Assembly (NCBI GenBank): GCA_006386115.1 | Contig: VFIW01000076.1 | Coordinates: forward strand, 363,726-427,725 | Direction of reading: 5' to 3' | Length of the DNA stretch: 64,000 nucleotides | From: Globisporangium splendens | Taxonomy: Eukaryota > Oomycota > Peronosporomycetes > Pythiales > Pythiaceae | In this document: positions 19,260 through 29,371 of the stretch, piece by piece | How the letters are laid out: each line of letters begins with the position of its first letter | Numbering within the stretch: position 1 is the first letter of the stretch | The notes under the pieces: generated by a model | Database searches by the model: none | Told to the model about the DNA's origin: nothing | The model's input: only the letters and a program-made list of their open reading frames with translations | Program-made: the position numbers and the translations under genes

Positions 19260-22200
19260 ATGTCCCAATTGCTCGACATGGACGAGGAGGCAGCAGGCGT
19301 CGTGGTGAGCGTCGAGGAGCACTCGGCGGCGCTCTACGACACGGACGAGCACGATGTGGAGAGCCACCACCACCACCATGGCGACCACGCGGCGGTGGCA
19401 CACGCCGTTGCCGTGGACGACGGGAATGTCGGCAACGGCGTGAGTGCAAGCGACGTCGCGGACATGACGCTCGAGATCGAAGGCGACGACATGAAGAGCC
19501 ACATGGAGCTGCTGCGCAATGGCGCCATGGACATGGACGCCAGCAACGGACACAGCGCGTCCACCGGAGAAGGACACCATGACGGCGCGCAGGCAGCGCT
19601 GCCACCACCCGAGACGACAGCGTCTGTCGCGGCGATGAATCCCAGGACAGGGCGGCGCACGAGTAATGGAGCAGGTGGAGGTGGAGGTCGCGCTGCGAAT
19701 GGAGCGTCTTCGGGTGGACCATCCAGTGTCTCGGCCGTGTACCGATGGTACGATATCGAGGACGGATTCAATCTGAAGCGCAAGGAGGAGTCGTCGATCG
19801 CGAAATGCAAGTTGTGTCGCCAACAGGGCAAACTCGAGCGCAAAGCCTGCGTGCGCTTCAGTAAGAGCGTGACGTCGAACCTGTGGCGCCATTTGAAAGA
19901 AAACCACCCCGAGGTGTACAACAAGCACGCTGGGGAGAAGAAAAGCGTGCAAATGCATCATCTGGTCGGCGCGAAAAAGCGTGGTCGCAAGAAGAAAGTC
20001 ACGACTGCGACGTCGGAGGCACCGAGCAGTTCCTCTGGAGCTACGAGCATGACCGAATTGGGCGAAGATGGCCACGTGAAGCTGCTCGACCACCATGAGG
20101 ACCAAGACGAGGGCGGCCATTCGGACGCCACCTCACCGCTCACAAATCGGAAACCATCGAAAAAGCAAAAGCGGAACGAGCAGTTTTTCCACGAGTACCA
20201 GGTTTTAATGTCCAGCACTGGAAATGCACATTCTCACCAGCAGCAAGCTCTGATCAACCGACAAGCGCTGGGCTCAGCTGCGACGAGTGCACAACAGGCG
20301 TTGGTGGCGGGGAACTTCAATCCTGAGAAAGTACGAGAAGCCATGGGTTACTTGTGCTTGTACGAGATGCTTCCGTTTGATGTGTGCTCGAGTCACGCAT
20401 TCCGGAACCTCATGCTCGAGTGCTCCGGTGGATCCGGTGGCTATTTGGACGAGGCCAACAGTTTTGCGATTTTCGGAAAAGAAATCGCCTTTGGTTACGC
20501 CAAGAAGCTTGCAGCGGAGGCGAAGACGCGCGTGGCCATGCAGATGAAGATGGTCGATTTTGCGCACTTGATGCTTTCCGAGTGGAAGCCAATAACGTCG
20601 AGTGCTACTTCCAGTGATGCCAGTGGACTGGCGATGGCTTCCACCAGCCAGAGTTCGGACGCGAACAATGGCAGCTCGTCAAAGTTTCTAGCACTCTTTG
20701 CTGTGGGGTTGGACCAGGAGTTTAATGCGTTTCGTCGGTGCCTTCATGTCCTCCCCATTGGAAGTCATCACGGGGCAACCACTTTGGAATTGGTTCACGA
20801 CGATGATATCAAAAAAGCGCTCGATCGAGTGGTCCCATGCAAATACATGCCGCAGGTGCTTGCCGTGGACCCTCCGAGTCACAGCTACCACACGTTTTGC
20901 TCGGCGAACAAGCTTGAGCTTCTCGAGAGCGTGTCGTCGCTGCTTCAGCATATAATGCTGTCGACGATCTACGAGGTTCGAGTAACGGAACATTTCAGCC
21001 TTGGGAGTTCTATGCTGCCTGCCGGTATCGGATTCGGGGACCGCCGCTTGGATGCTGGAGAATTTATTGAAAGCACTACGTCGTCGTCTGCAGCAGAGGA
21101 GTTCTACGAGATCCCCGAGACTGAGCTGCCGACCAGCATTTTAGAAGAGCTGCCAGCAAATTTGACTGGCCACACACTTCGCGATCTTATTGTCAAGGTG
21201 ATGTACCTGCTGGCACATTTGAAGCAATCGCGTAAATCTCGGAAGGTGATGCAAAAGATCGCACTGGATGAAGTTGGTGTGACCCGCGACCTGTACGAGC
21301 GCGTGTTTGTGACTGCTCTTCGAGACACCCCCGTGTCCTTTGGCCGCATCTATCACGTGCTCGCTCTAGTAGTTGAGATGATGCCAACGTTGAAGCGCTA
21401 TTTTTCTGCCCACAAAAATGGTCTGTCCGATTTCTCCAAACTCATCCAACTGGCTTCGCTCTCCCAATACGAGTGGTCCCGCATTGCGTACCTGAAGACG
21501 ATCTTGAAACCATTTGCGGATGCAACAGCGAAGCTCGACGCCGAGCGATACGTGATTTCGTCGTTGGTCGTGCCATCGATCATTACGCTTTTGGAGAAGC
21601 TCCGTGATACTCGCCCGATCCAGATTGCAGTACCAGAAGAGAGCAGCTTAGGCTTTTCAAAGAAAGATGGCGAGTCAAACACTGTTGCTGGTACCGTCGA
21701 AGAAGACCTTCCGGAAGACATTGTGGCGCTGAAAGACCTCGCGTATGCAAACCTGTCGACAAGCTTTGGATACTTGTTTGTGACGCCTGACGCGAGCTGG
21801 AGCAGCCAGAAGCGACTGGCATTCAACCTGTTGTGGTCGGCGACGCTCTTGGATCCACGGACTCGACCGTTCATTATCAAGGGACCGCTGTCGCAACTCG
21901 AGTTCTGGGAAGTCGTGAAAGTCGAAGCCGCAAACATCGCAGGAACGAAGATGAAAGACAAGGAGAGCAACAACGAACTCGCGGAGTCAGCCATGTCCCT
22001 GGATGACGAGAATGGGCAGCTTGACGGCACGAGCGCGGGGAAAACGGGCGACCTGTGGGACGATCTGCAAGCGAACTTGACCTCGTGTGCTCAAGAAGAG
22101 ATGCTGCTGAGTTCGTCGAAATCGTCGCTCGAGATGGCGAAGTCGACGAATCTGCTGGAAGTCGAAGTGTCGTTCTTTCAGGAAGAAGGCCGCATTTCTT

Positions 22201-22466
22201 TGCGTGCGAACCCGTTGGAGTGGTGGCAGAGCATGCGCATCAAGTACCCGTTCCTGGCGCGTCTGGCGCGGTACGTGCTCTCGATGCCGTTCAACGTCAA
22301 GATCGACGACAACCCCGTGATCGCGGACAATGGCCTCATGAAGCACGCGCAGTCGGAGATGAGTCTGGCCGACTTGTGCGATTTCTTGGCTGCGTCGATG
22401 AACCTGCGCACAGAGAAGAATAAGTTATTTGAAGCGTCCGACAAGCCAATGTGGTCGACAGTTTAG
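19260..22466 (+). CDS. BED zinc-finger, hAT-transposase-derived protein
   Basis: One uninterrupted frame of 1068 residues. Residues 1-160 are acidic, with His, Ala and Ser runs. A BED-type zinc finger spans about 160-220 (C183-x2-C186, H211-x4-H216). A basic patch (KKRGRKKK) and a Ser-rich linker follow, then a long region resembling the hAT transposase core. A hAT C-terminal dimerisation region lies at about 980-1045 (NPLEWWQSMRIKYPFLARLARY). The intact length, the extra acidic N-terminus, the housekeeping neighbours and the lack of visible terminal repeats suggest a domesticated transposase acting as a nuclear DNA-binding regulator. An immobile but recently active element is the alternative. 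I could not place the catalytic DDE residues with confidence. Confidence 0.82.
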   Translation: MSQLLDMDEEAAGVVVSVEEHSAALYDTDEHDVESHHHHHGDHAAVAHAVAVDDGNVGNGVSASDVADMTLEIEGDDMKSHMELLRNGAMDMDASNGHSASTGEGHHDGAQAALPPPETTASVAAMNPRTGRRTSNGAGGGGGRAANGASSGGPSSVSAVYRWYDIEDGFNLKRKEESSIAKCKLCRQQGKLERKACVRFSKSVTSNLWRHLKENHPEVYNKHAGEKKSVQMHHLVGAKKRGRKKKVTTATSEAPSSSSGATSMTELGEDGHVKLLDHHEDQDEGGHSDATSPLTNRKPSKKQKRNEQFFHEYQVLMSSTGNAHSHQQQALINRQALGSAATSAQQALVAGNFNPEKVREAMGYLCLYEMLPFDVCSSHAFRNLMLECSGGSGGYLDEANSFAIFGKEIAFGYAKKLAAEAKTRVAMQMKMVDFAHLMLSEWKPITSSATSSDASGLAMASTSQSSDANNGSSSKFLALFAVGLDQEFNAFRRCLHVLPIGSHHGATTLELVHDDDIKKALDRVVPCKYMPQVLAVDPPSHSYHTFCSANKLELLESVSSLLQHIMLSTIYEVRVTEHFSLGSSMLPAGIGFGDRRLDAGEFIESTTSSSAAEEFYEIPETELPTSILEELPANLTGHTLRDLIVKVMYLLAHLKQSRKSRKVMQKIALDEVGVTRDLYERVFVTALRDTPVSFGRIYHVLALVVEMMPTLKRYFSAHKNGLSDFSKLIQLASLSQYEWSRIAYLKTILKPFADATAKLDAERYVISSLVVPSIITLLEKLRDTRPIQIAVPEESSLGFSKKDGESNTVAGTVEEDLPEDIVALKDLAYANLSTSFGYLFVTPDASWSSQKRLAFNLLWSATLLDPRTRPFIIKGPLSQLEFWEVVKVEAANIAGTKMKDKESNNELAESAMSLDDENGQLDGTSAGKTGDLWDDLQANLTSCAQEEMLLSSSKSSLEMAKSTNLLEVEVSFFQEEGRISLRANPLEWWQSMRIKYPFLARLARYVLSMPFNVKIDDNPVIADNGLMKHAQSEMSLADLCDFLAASMNLRTEKNKLFEASDKPMWSTV

Positions 22467-22671
22467 TGAAGCGTGGTCCAAGTTTTTGCTGTCTGTAAAT
22501 GCATCCCATTGTAAATGTGCTCAAAAGGTTCAACTTGAGTGCAAAGCATTGATGGTTGGTTTGTGTTCAATGTTTCAAGCGCTTTGAATATGTTGTATTC
22601 ACATCACTTCTTGCTGATTAGAACGCCCCACTTGAGAAACACTGCACATGCATCCACTCGTATGCCCTTTG

Positions 22672-24876
22672 TTAGAAGTAATAGATTGACTCTTGCTGTT
22701 GGTCTTGGTAAGCTTGTTCTTGTTGGTAGTCTTGAAATTCTTGCACAGCTTCTGCCTCCTGGTAGTCTTGTACTTCTTGCGCTTCATAGACTTGACAGCA
22801 AAGCTGTGCTTGCTGTTCGCGTTGCTGTTCCTGGTAACGATGAATCGCGTTTGATGTTGCGCTGTGGATTTTCTTGCCCAGATACTTCCCGATGGGAATG
22901 AGCGTTGCAGCACCTATCAAAGCAGTAGCTATTTCGCCACTTTGGTCGTCAGTTGAGTCCAATGCAAGAGATGCAGCACTCGATGCAGCATCAAGCCAAT
23001 CACCCACCTCAAATCCTGAATCCCCCTGCATCATATCTCCTCCGTCAGCTCCTTGAAAATCACCGTATCCCTGGGCGGCTTCTGTGTAAGGATTGTAGGT
23101 TGTTCCGTCGACACCACCTGATTCTTGATTATTTCCAGTGAGAGCAGAGAACGCTGCGGATGCAACGTCAAAAACCATACCAGGGTCAATGGAATCAGTC
23201 CATTGATTCTTGGAAGATGCTGGCGATTTACGAGAGCTGCGGGTTGCTTTCTTCTTTTTAGCTCTTCTCTTCCTTCTCTCATCTGAAGAAGTGTCAGACG
23301 AGGAAGAAGAGGAAGAAGAAGAGGATGACGAAGAAGAGTCCGAGTCCGAGTCGCTGTCCGAGTCGCTGTCCGAGTCGGCTGCTTTGCCCTTCTTCAGTTT
23401 CTTTGCAGCCTTCTTCGCCTTCCGTCTCGCTTTTTTCTCTGCTTTTTTCGCTTTTCGACGCTTCTTCTTCTCCTTTCGCTTCTTGCGGCGGCGACGCTCT
23501 TCTTCAGACGACGTTGAAGACGACGAATCTGACGAATCAGAAGGCAATGCATTATTCTCGACACGGTCAAACTCGTCACGAGCGGGCTTCGTCGACGACT
23601 GCCGTTGCTTACTACTACTATGAGAGCTCGCTCGACTCGATGATTTCCGCCACGATCTTGCACTTTGGTGTCTTGCTGGCGAACGCGACGAAGACGGTGA
23701 CAAAGATATGTCGTCGTCGGATACGTACTCAATTGTTTCGCTTCCGTCGCTATTGTGCCCATTCGAGAGTTTCTCGGCTAACGACACGTCAGCAACGGCT
23801 GACGCTAAGTTGACGACTTGATCTTTGAGTTTTGTTTCTTCTTGATTGCTTTTACCACTTGCACTTTTTGCACGAGGCTTTTCTTCATCTGAATTATCGC
23901 TGGCTGACCGCTCTTTGTCTTGCTGTTTCTGCTGCTCTGCCAATTCGCTTTCAGCTTCAGCACGGCGCTTGAGTTCTTTTTCTGCTTTTCTTCTTCTGCG
24001 TCGCTCTTCGTCTTCTTGAATCCGTTGACGCTCCATCTCCTTTTCTGCTTTGCGTCGTCGGCGTCGCTCTTCTTCTTCACGCAGACGCTCTCTCTCCTTT
24101 TCTGCTTCACGTTGTTTTCGCAAAGCTTCTTCTTCACGACGAAGAGCAGCCTCCTTCTCAGCTGCTCGTTTTTGACGAAGTAGTTCTTGCTCGCGGTGAT
24201 TTTGCAAAGAAGCTGGATTGGTCGCAGCACGAGCTGCAGGCGGGTGGGCAACCTGAGATGCCAATGGGTTGACCGAGAGCAGCAGCTGAACGCGAATATG
24301 ACCTGCCGCTCCATGTCCCTTGTGCAGTGGGAACCATTGATCCACTGTTTCCCCAATCTTCAGTTGCTTCAAGTAAATTGCGCACGCTCCAATTGTCGGA
24401 CAATACACCATTTGCTGGCTCTTGACACGGAAGCTGAGGATCTCTTTTTCCGGATCCAGAACGCCTACTTCAAACTTCTCATTCCACACGGGGTGGGCAC
24501 GTTGCACCGGGTATTCCACGTGCGTACGAAACTCGCGATGCGATGGTTGAGCATTCGCATTGTTCCCCGCAGACTCAGTGAGCGCATTGAGATTGAACAG
24601 CGCCGACTGACTGCCACTCACCATCACCGTGTCACCGACATACCCTTTCACATACGATCCTTGGGTCGTGCCCTGCAGGTTCTGCCCCGAGTGCACCCGA
24701 ACAAAGAGCTTGAAGCGCGCGTTCTGCAACACTCGCGTCGGTGGCGCGACATCCGACGTCTTGACGACCGGTGGCGCTGTGTTGCGTCTCACAGGTGTGG
24801 GCGCATGCACGCCCGAGACCCTCGACGATGAGGACGACAACGACGACGACGCGAAGGACGAGCGACTCGACGCCAT
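22672..24876 (-). CDS. C2-domain protein with charged coiled-coil and Ser/Arg-rich regions
   Basis: The product has 734 residues. After a Ser-rich head, residues about 50-205 form a C2-like beta domain (FKLFVRVHSGQNLQ, then WNEKFEVGVLDPEKEILSFRVKS, WFPLHKG). Next is a long Glu/Arg/Lys coiled coil (about 225-320), a Ser/Lys/Arg and acidic DSDSDSD region, and a Gln/Tyr-rich C-terminus ending ESIYYF after a short hydrophobic patch (ATALIGAATLIPIG). C2 domains usually bind membranes, often with calcium. I cannot name a function. The next gene upstream (25798-27414) is a paralogue in the same orientation. The ATG at 24876 lies just below an initiator-like motif at 24902-24917. Confidence 0.85.
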   Translation of the reverse strand: MASSRSSFASSSLSSSSSRVSGVHAPTPVRRNTAPPVVKTSDVAPPTRVLQNARFKLFVRVHSGQNLQGTTQGSYVKGYVGDTVMVSGSQSALFNLNALTESAGNNANAQPSHREFRTHVEYPVQRAHPVWNEKFEVGVLDPEKEILSFRVKSQQMVYCPTIGACAIYLKQLKIGETVDQWFPLHKGHGAAGHIRVQLLLSVNPLASQVAHPPAARAATNPASLQNHREQELLRQKRAAEKEAALRREEEALRKQREAEKERERLREEEERRRRRKAEKEMERQRIQEDEERRRRRKAEKELKRRAEAESELAEQQKQQDKERSASDNSDEEKPRAKSASGKSNQEETKLKDQVVNLASAVADVSLAEKLSNGHNSDGSETIEYVSDDDISLSPSSSRSPARHQSARSWRKSSSRASSHSSSKQRQSSTKPARDEFDRVENNALPSDSSDSSSSTSSEEERRRRKKRKEKKKRRKAKKAEKKARRKAKKAAKKLKKGKAADSDSDSDSDSDSDSSSSSSSSSSSSSSDTSSDERRKRRAKKKKATRSSRKSPASSKNQWTDSIDPGMVFDVASAAFSALTGNNQESGGVDGTTYNPYTEAAQGYGDFQGADGGDMMQGDSGFEVGDWLDAASSAASLALDSTDDQSGEIATALIGAATLIPIGKYLGKKIHSATSNAIHRYQEQQREQQAQLCCQVYEAQEVQDYQEAEAVQEFQDYQQEQAYQDQQQESIYYF

Positions 24877-24901
24877 TCTTGAATGAGCTCGACTCTCTTG
24901 C

Positions 24902-24917
24902 GCGCAGATTCGAAAGT
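24902..24917 (-). promoter_or_regulatory. Inr-like element of the C2-domain gene
   Basis: The minus strand reads TCACTTTCGAATCTGC, close to the oomycete initiator, about 25-40 bp above the ATG. Confidence 0.55.
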
Positions 24918-25797
24918 GAGCGAGAGGAAGACACGCGCGCACTCGAAAGTGCGGATTTGGAGAGAGAAGCGACCATCATTCTCGGCGACTTGACTGCCCG
25001 TTTCATAAACACACCTGCCATCTCGACTGTGCAGTACATGTGGAGTCTGTATCGTTTTTTCCTCTGAACTCATCGTAATAATTCTTCCATTTTCTTTCGA
25101 CTAATTTTAGATTTAACTCTCACCCCTAACTAGAGACTCTGTAAGCGCGATTAAGCATTCGTACTGACTATTCAGTAATGCGATTGGTGAATGAAAACCC
25201 TTTTTGGCTGAGAAGTGTACCCATTTTTAAGGATGTTGAAGTAGCACTTTATCTGGCGTCTGCCAAACCCATTGCGCGATGTCGGTTTTGTTGAAGCATG
25301 TGGTAAGAGAGTGGCAGATGAGAGTGTGTGTACCATCACTCCTCATCGATCTACTCATGCCAGTGTTTGCCTGCCGACTTCTGATCATTATGTGATTCTG
25401 GTCCATTTTCAGCAACAGACACTGCACTCAAAGCCGCGAGTGATTCTCAGTCGAAAACCGATTACAGACACTGGCGTCAAAAGTGGCTTCTTTTGAATTT
25501 TCTTTGGTGATGGGTGTATTTCGTGTAGCTTTTGGATGAACGTCACGCAAATCGGGACGGAATGATGACCACCACACGCATGGTGCGAATCTTTTTTCAC
25601 GACGGCAGATCCTTTGTGAGGGTGTGCTCTGTGAACTGCCCTGCGTGGAACTCGCTGCGTGGCGTAAACCAAGACGCCAGCCGCTCTGGATCGTTCGATT
25701 GGTGAGGGTACAGTGAAGGAAGCATGTCCATTATATTCTCAACGCTAAGTTCACAACGCACACCAGGCACACATAATTGGTTCCCACGACAAGATGC
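24918..25797. other. Intergenic between the two C2-domain genes
   Basis: No gene recognised. It holds the 3' flank of the upstream paralogue and the promoter side of the downstream one. Confidence 0.55.
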
Positions 25798-27414
25798 TTA
25801 GAAATAAACCGAAGGGATGGCGCAATTTACACGTAGAACCGCTTGCTTTGCTTGTTGCGGTTCGACCGCCTTCGCCACAGGCACTGCGGCATGCACGTCG
25901 GTCTTGTCGCTACTGTGTCTCGTTTGCTTGTCCTTCGTCGCGTGACGGCTTGCACTGCTGCGTCGCTTCTCATCGCCAGACGAAGACGTCGAGGACTCGG
26001 ATTCCGAGTCGGAAGACGCCAGATCCGGGATGTATTTCTTGAGCTGCTTCCTGATTTTACGGAGCTTCTCGGTCTCCTTGCGCACTTTGCGCAGCTTGCG
26101 GTCGATGCGGCGCTCGTACTCGGCAAGAGAGTCCGAGTCAGTGGATGACGAACTGTGGCGCTTGCTGCGATGCAAGTCGTCGATTCCAAAGCTTGGGATC
26201 GAATACAACGCCACTGGTCGGCCAGCGCTACTTGGTGTGGTTGGCAAAGAGCTCCTCGACGAGCCGCGACCGGATCCCAGCAGCACTTTGGCGTAGGCGG
26301 AAGTTTGCTGTTCACTAGCGGCTGGTGCGGCATCGAGCTCCTTTAAGCGTGCAAAGTTCTCGTTGCGCTTTCTGTTGCGCTCTGCATCAGCGGCAGCTTT
26401 TGCTGCACTGTCATGAGCGTGAACAGCTAATCGTGCACTGGTGGCTACAGGACTTGGTCCATGGCTTGGAGATGTTGGCTGCGCACATCTTGAGCCTTCG
26501 CGACCCAATCCCAGGGCGTCTCCATTGCGTCGTCCTTCTTTTGGGGCTGGGGCAATCGCGTCCACTTGCTTCAAACGAGCACATTGGTCACTTGATGTCT
26601 GATTGCTGGGAGACGTTGATGCCCCGAAAAAGCGCGCCTCTCGACCCAATCCAGGAGCGCTTGGCTCTTTCACTTTACCGATATTGACAACGTCTAATTG
26701 GTTCGCTAACGCATCGGCAGCACTCTGATGATGGCCATCGACATCTTCTCCGCGCTGCTTGCGCAGTCTGCGTTCCTCTTCGTCTTTCAATTGCTTCTGC
26801 ACGAGGCGCTCGATCGCTTTGTCGGCTTCGTGGTTGGCCGCGAGCGCGACCTTAATATCGGCCGAGAGATCCGAGCCATTGCGTTTCTTCTTGGCGCGGC
26901 CGCCCGCAGCCTCCGGCGTGAGCAACAAGTGGAGACGGATCTTGCCGGCTTCTTTCTTGCCGCGGTGTAGTGGGAACCACTGATCCGCTTGCTCACCCAC
27001 GCGCAGGTGGCGCAAGTACACGGCAAACGTGCCGATGACGGGACAATAGAAGCGGTGCTGCGACTTGACGCGCACGCTCATGATCTCCGTGCTCGGATCC
27101 AGGATGCTCACTTCGAACGTCTCATCCCAGTTCGTCTCATGACTCTCCTCGGCGACCTTGGTCTGCGTGCGGAACACGCGCACCGACTCGACGGCGTCGT
27201 CGTCATGGCCATGATCGTCGTTGCTCTCGCTGGACGCCTTCTTGAGCAGCTTCTTCTGCAAGCCGTCGAGCATGGCCGAGTCACCCACGTAGAGCTTGCA
27301 GTACGCGCCTTGCGCCGACTTGTGTTGCAGGTCCTTGGCCGAGTGCACACGCAGAAAGAGGCGGTACTTGGTGTCCGCATCGAACGTCGTCGACGGGTGC
27401 GAGTGTGGCGCCAT
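25798..27414 (-). CDS. C2-domain protein, paralogue of the neighbouring gene
   Basis: The product has 538 residues. A C2-like domain at about 12-160 shares landmarks with the neighbour (YRLFLRVHSAKDLQ, NWDETFEVSILDP, VRVKSQHRFYCP, QWFPLHRGKKEAGKIRL). A coiled and disordered middle follows, with repeats of the type (N/D)xxARLKxLDA. The Ser/Asp-rich C-terminal part includes a basic-acidic helix (RRIDRKLRKVRKETEKLRKIRKQ is the core; only its composition matters here). The two genes most likely arose by tandem duplication and share C2 and tail character but not the long SR region. Function unknown; peripheral membrane binding is the family expectation. Confidence 0.85.
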   Translation of the reverse strand: MAPHSHPSTTFDADTKYRLFLRVHSAKDLQHKSAQGAYCKLYVGDSAMLDGLQKKLLKKASSESNDDHGHDDDAVESVRVFRTQTKVAEESHETNWDETFEVSILDPSTEIMSVRVKSQHRFYCPVIGTFAVYLRHLRVGEQADQWFPLHRGKKEAGKIRLHLLLTPEAAGGRAKKKRNGSDLSADIKVALAANHEADKAIERLVQKQLKDEEERRLRKQRGEDVDGHHQSAADALANQLDVVNIGKVKEPSAPGLGREARFFGASTSPSNQTSSDQCARLKQVDAIAPAPKEGRRNGDALGLGREGSRCAQPTSPSHGPSPVATSARLAVHAHDSAAKAAADAERNRKRNENFARLKELDAAPAASEQQTSAYAKVLLGSGRGSSRSSLPTTPSSAGRPVALYSIPSFGIDDLHRSKRHSSSSTDSDSLAEYERRIDRKLRKVRKETEKLRKIRKQLKKYIPDLASSDSESESSTSSSGDEKRRSSASRHATKDKQTRHSSDKTDVHAAVPVAKAVEPQQAKQAVLRVNCAIPSVYF

Positions 27415-29371
27415 TGTGCGCAGAAGGAGTCAAATATACCGCGGGAGTATGGAGAAAGTGTAGACCTCGAGTGCGGCCTCGAGGGGATATCTCAGAATGA
27501 GGCAAAGCGACGCGCGTCCGTTTTCCGCATGCTCCATGCTGTTCGCTGAGCCTTTTCCGCCCATCCAGCAGCATCTGGCACTCAAGTCAGGTCGCTGGCA
27601 TCTATCCCATCCGGATAATAATGTGGTAGGTATGGCAGCTTGACAGAAAGAAAAATCCATCGTATTTTTTGAAGGAATTAGGGCAAGACAGACTCTCTGT
27701 CTGTCGATAGAGTCAGGATGTAACAATTGTGACAGGAACATCATGTCCGGGATGATTGATATCCAAGCCATTGAGCCGTCGGCAACAATTGCGACTTTTG
27801 ATTGTTGACAAAGTCGTAGATCGCACACAATAAAGAAGATCACGATGGTGCACGTCGTGTGGTAGCTTGCGAGTGGCTTTTCAGTGCATGGAGACGTAGG
27901 ATGCGGATGAAGAAGAAGCTTGGTGGAAAGGTTCAATGCATCGAGTGTCCTCATCATGCAAAAATTGTGCCGGATTGTTGAACCAACAAGACAAAAATAT
28001 AAGTTGTATAAGGTTATTGGATATTGGTAGTTGGCTACAGCGAGAGTTAACTTCAATTCTGTTGTGCGATCTCCGACTAATTACGTGACCTGCATGGCAC
28101 AGGCGGAGCCAGCCAGAAATTTCTGTTGCTTTTGCCCTCGCGGTACCTGCTGAGAAATAGCGTCTGGAGGTTCTTTTCTGTCAGCCATGTTGTTATTGTG
28201 GCGCTGTCTCGCCTCACCACTCTCCGTTCAATTTCACAGATATGTTACGGTACGAAGTTGTCGGTCGTCAAAACAAAGACACAAAAAAGAAAAAAACTCA
28301 ACTTGCCTTCGCATCCGGATAATTTCATGGGAGATGGGACGCGAATATTTTGTGTGAAAAAATAGCCCACCAAAAAGATGGATACCATCGACGAATTACA
28401 AGTGGCTGCCGACCCGTTTCACATGAAATTATGCCGCCTTGAACTACTAAATAGACGCTTTCTTGAAATATCACAACAGACTCAAACTTGAAAAAAGCCT
28501 TAGTACAGAGTTGTCATCTACAAATTAAGGCTATAAATTAGTGGACATTACCAATATTCAGCAATGCACTTGACCAATGACAGGCACATCAAATTTCTAG
28601 GAGGATGGGAGGCCAATTGAAGCTCCTGCTATTTTTTGGTGAGATCTTGAAAAGCATACATGCACTTTTTCGCATGGACTCACTGAAAAAAGCACCAGCA
28701 TAGAGCGAGACTACAACGACAAATGGACACATTGCTTGACTCGTCCAGGATGGCTCCAAACATTTTCACGACCATATCTTCAGATCCCCGCGAGCCAACG
28801 CCAAAAGCCTCAATGGCATCGGCTCTTGTTCATATCTTTTCACAAAGTCCAGCGCTCTCTAGCTCTGGTGAACCAGGCTCTAAGAGCCTGGCTCGACCCA
28901 TCGGCTCGCTTCATTTCTCGCTATACTCCACCTTGTCTCGGCTCATTCATCTTGCCCAGTTTGGCTGAGTTGCTGCAGCAATTGGCGAAGTTGCATTTCA
29001 CGAGACCCCAGCGCTGCTGAGGCTGAAGTATCTGCCTCGTCTCGCGCGGCGTCTTGGCAATGGCCGTCCTCATCCCTCCTTTTTATCAGGGCGGAACTGG
29101 ATTTTCGGGTATGGCTTCGTCCCTCATTATGAGATGAGACTGCGCCACTGGTGGCGTCCTACATGTGCACGCATATACACGAACAACATCTCAGTGAGCT
29201 GAGGATCTCTCGAATGATGTGCATGCAAGAGTTCAGCGCTTTGGATACACTGTTCAGTGCGGTGCGCATCACATTGACAGAGACTACATCAGAGACTCAA
29301 GGATTACTCGACGGATCCCAGAGTCCGACTGTAGTTCAACCTCTGTAATGGCTACAGTACTTATTTCATGT
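27415..29371. other. Long intergenic region, no gene recognised
   Basis: About 2 kb. A 208-codon minus-strand frame (27430-28056) and short plus-strand frames near 28723-29020 lack recognisable domains, and the AT content rises near 28060-28600. I treat the region as non-coding. Confidence 0.5.

Noticed and set aside
19077..20120. 347-codon minus-strand frame overlapping the BED/hAT gene start
   Set aside because: His/Val-rich antisense shadow; no domain.
27430..28056. 208-codon minus-strand frame
   Set aside because: Contains one or two hydrophobic stretches but no signal peptide, motif or promoter element; composition looks non-coding.
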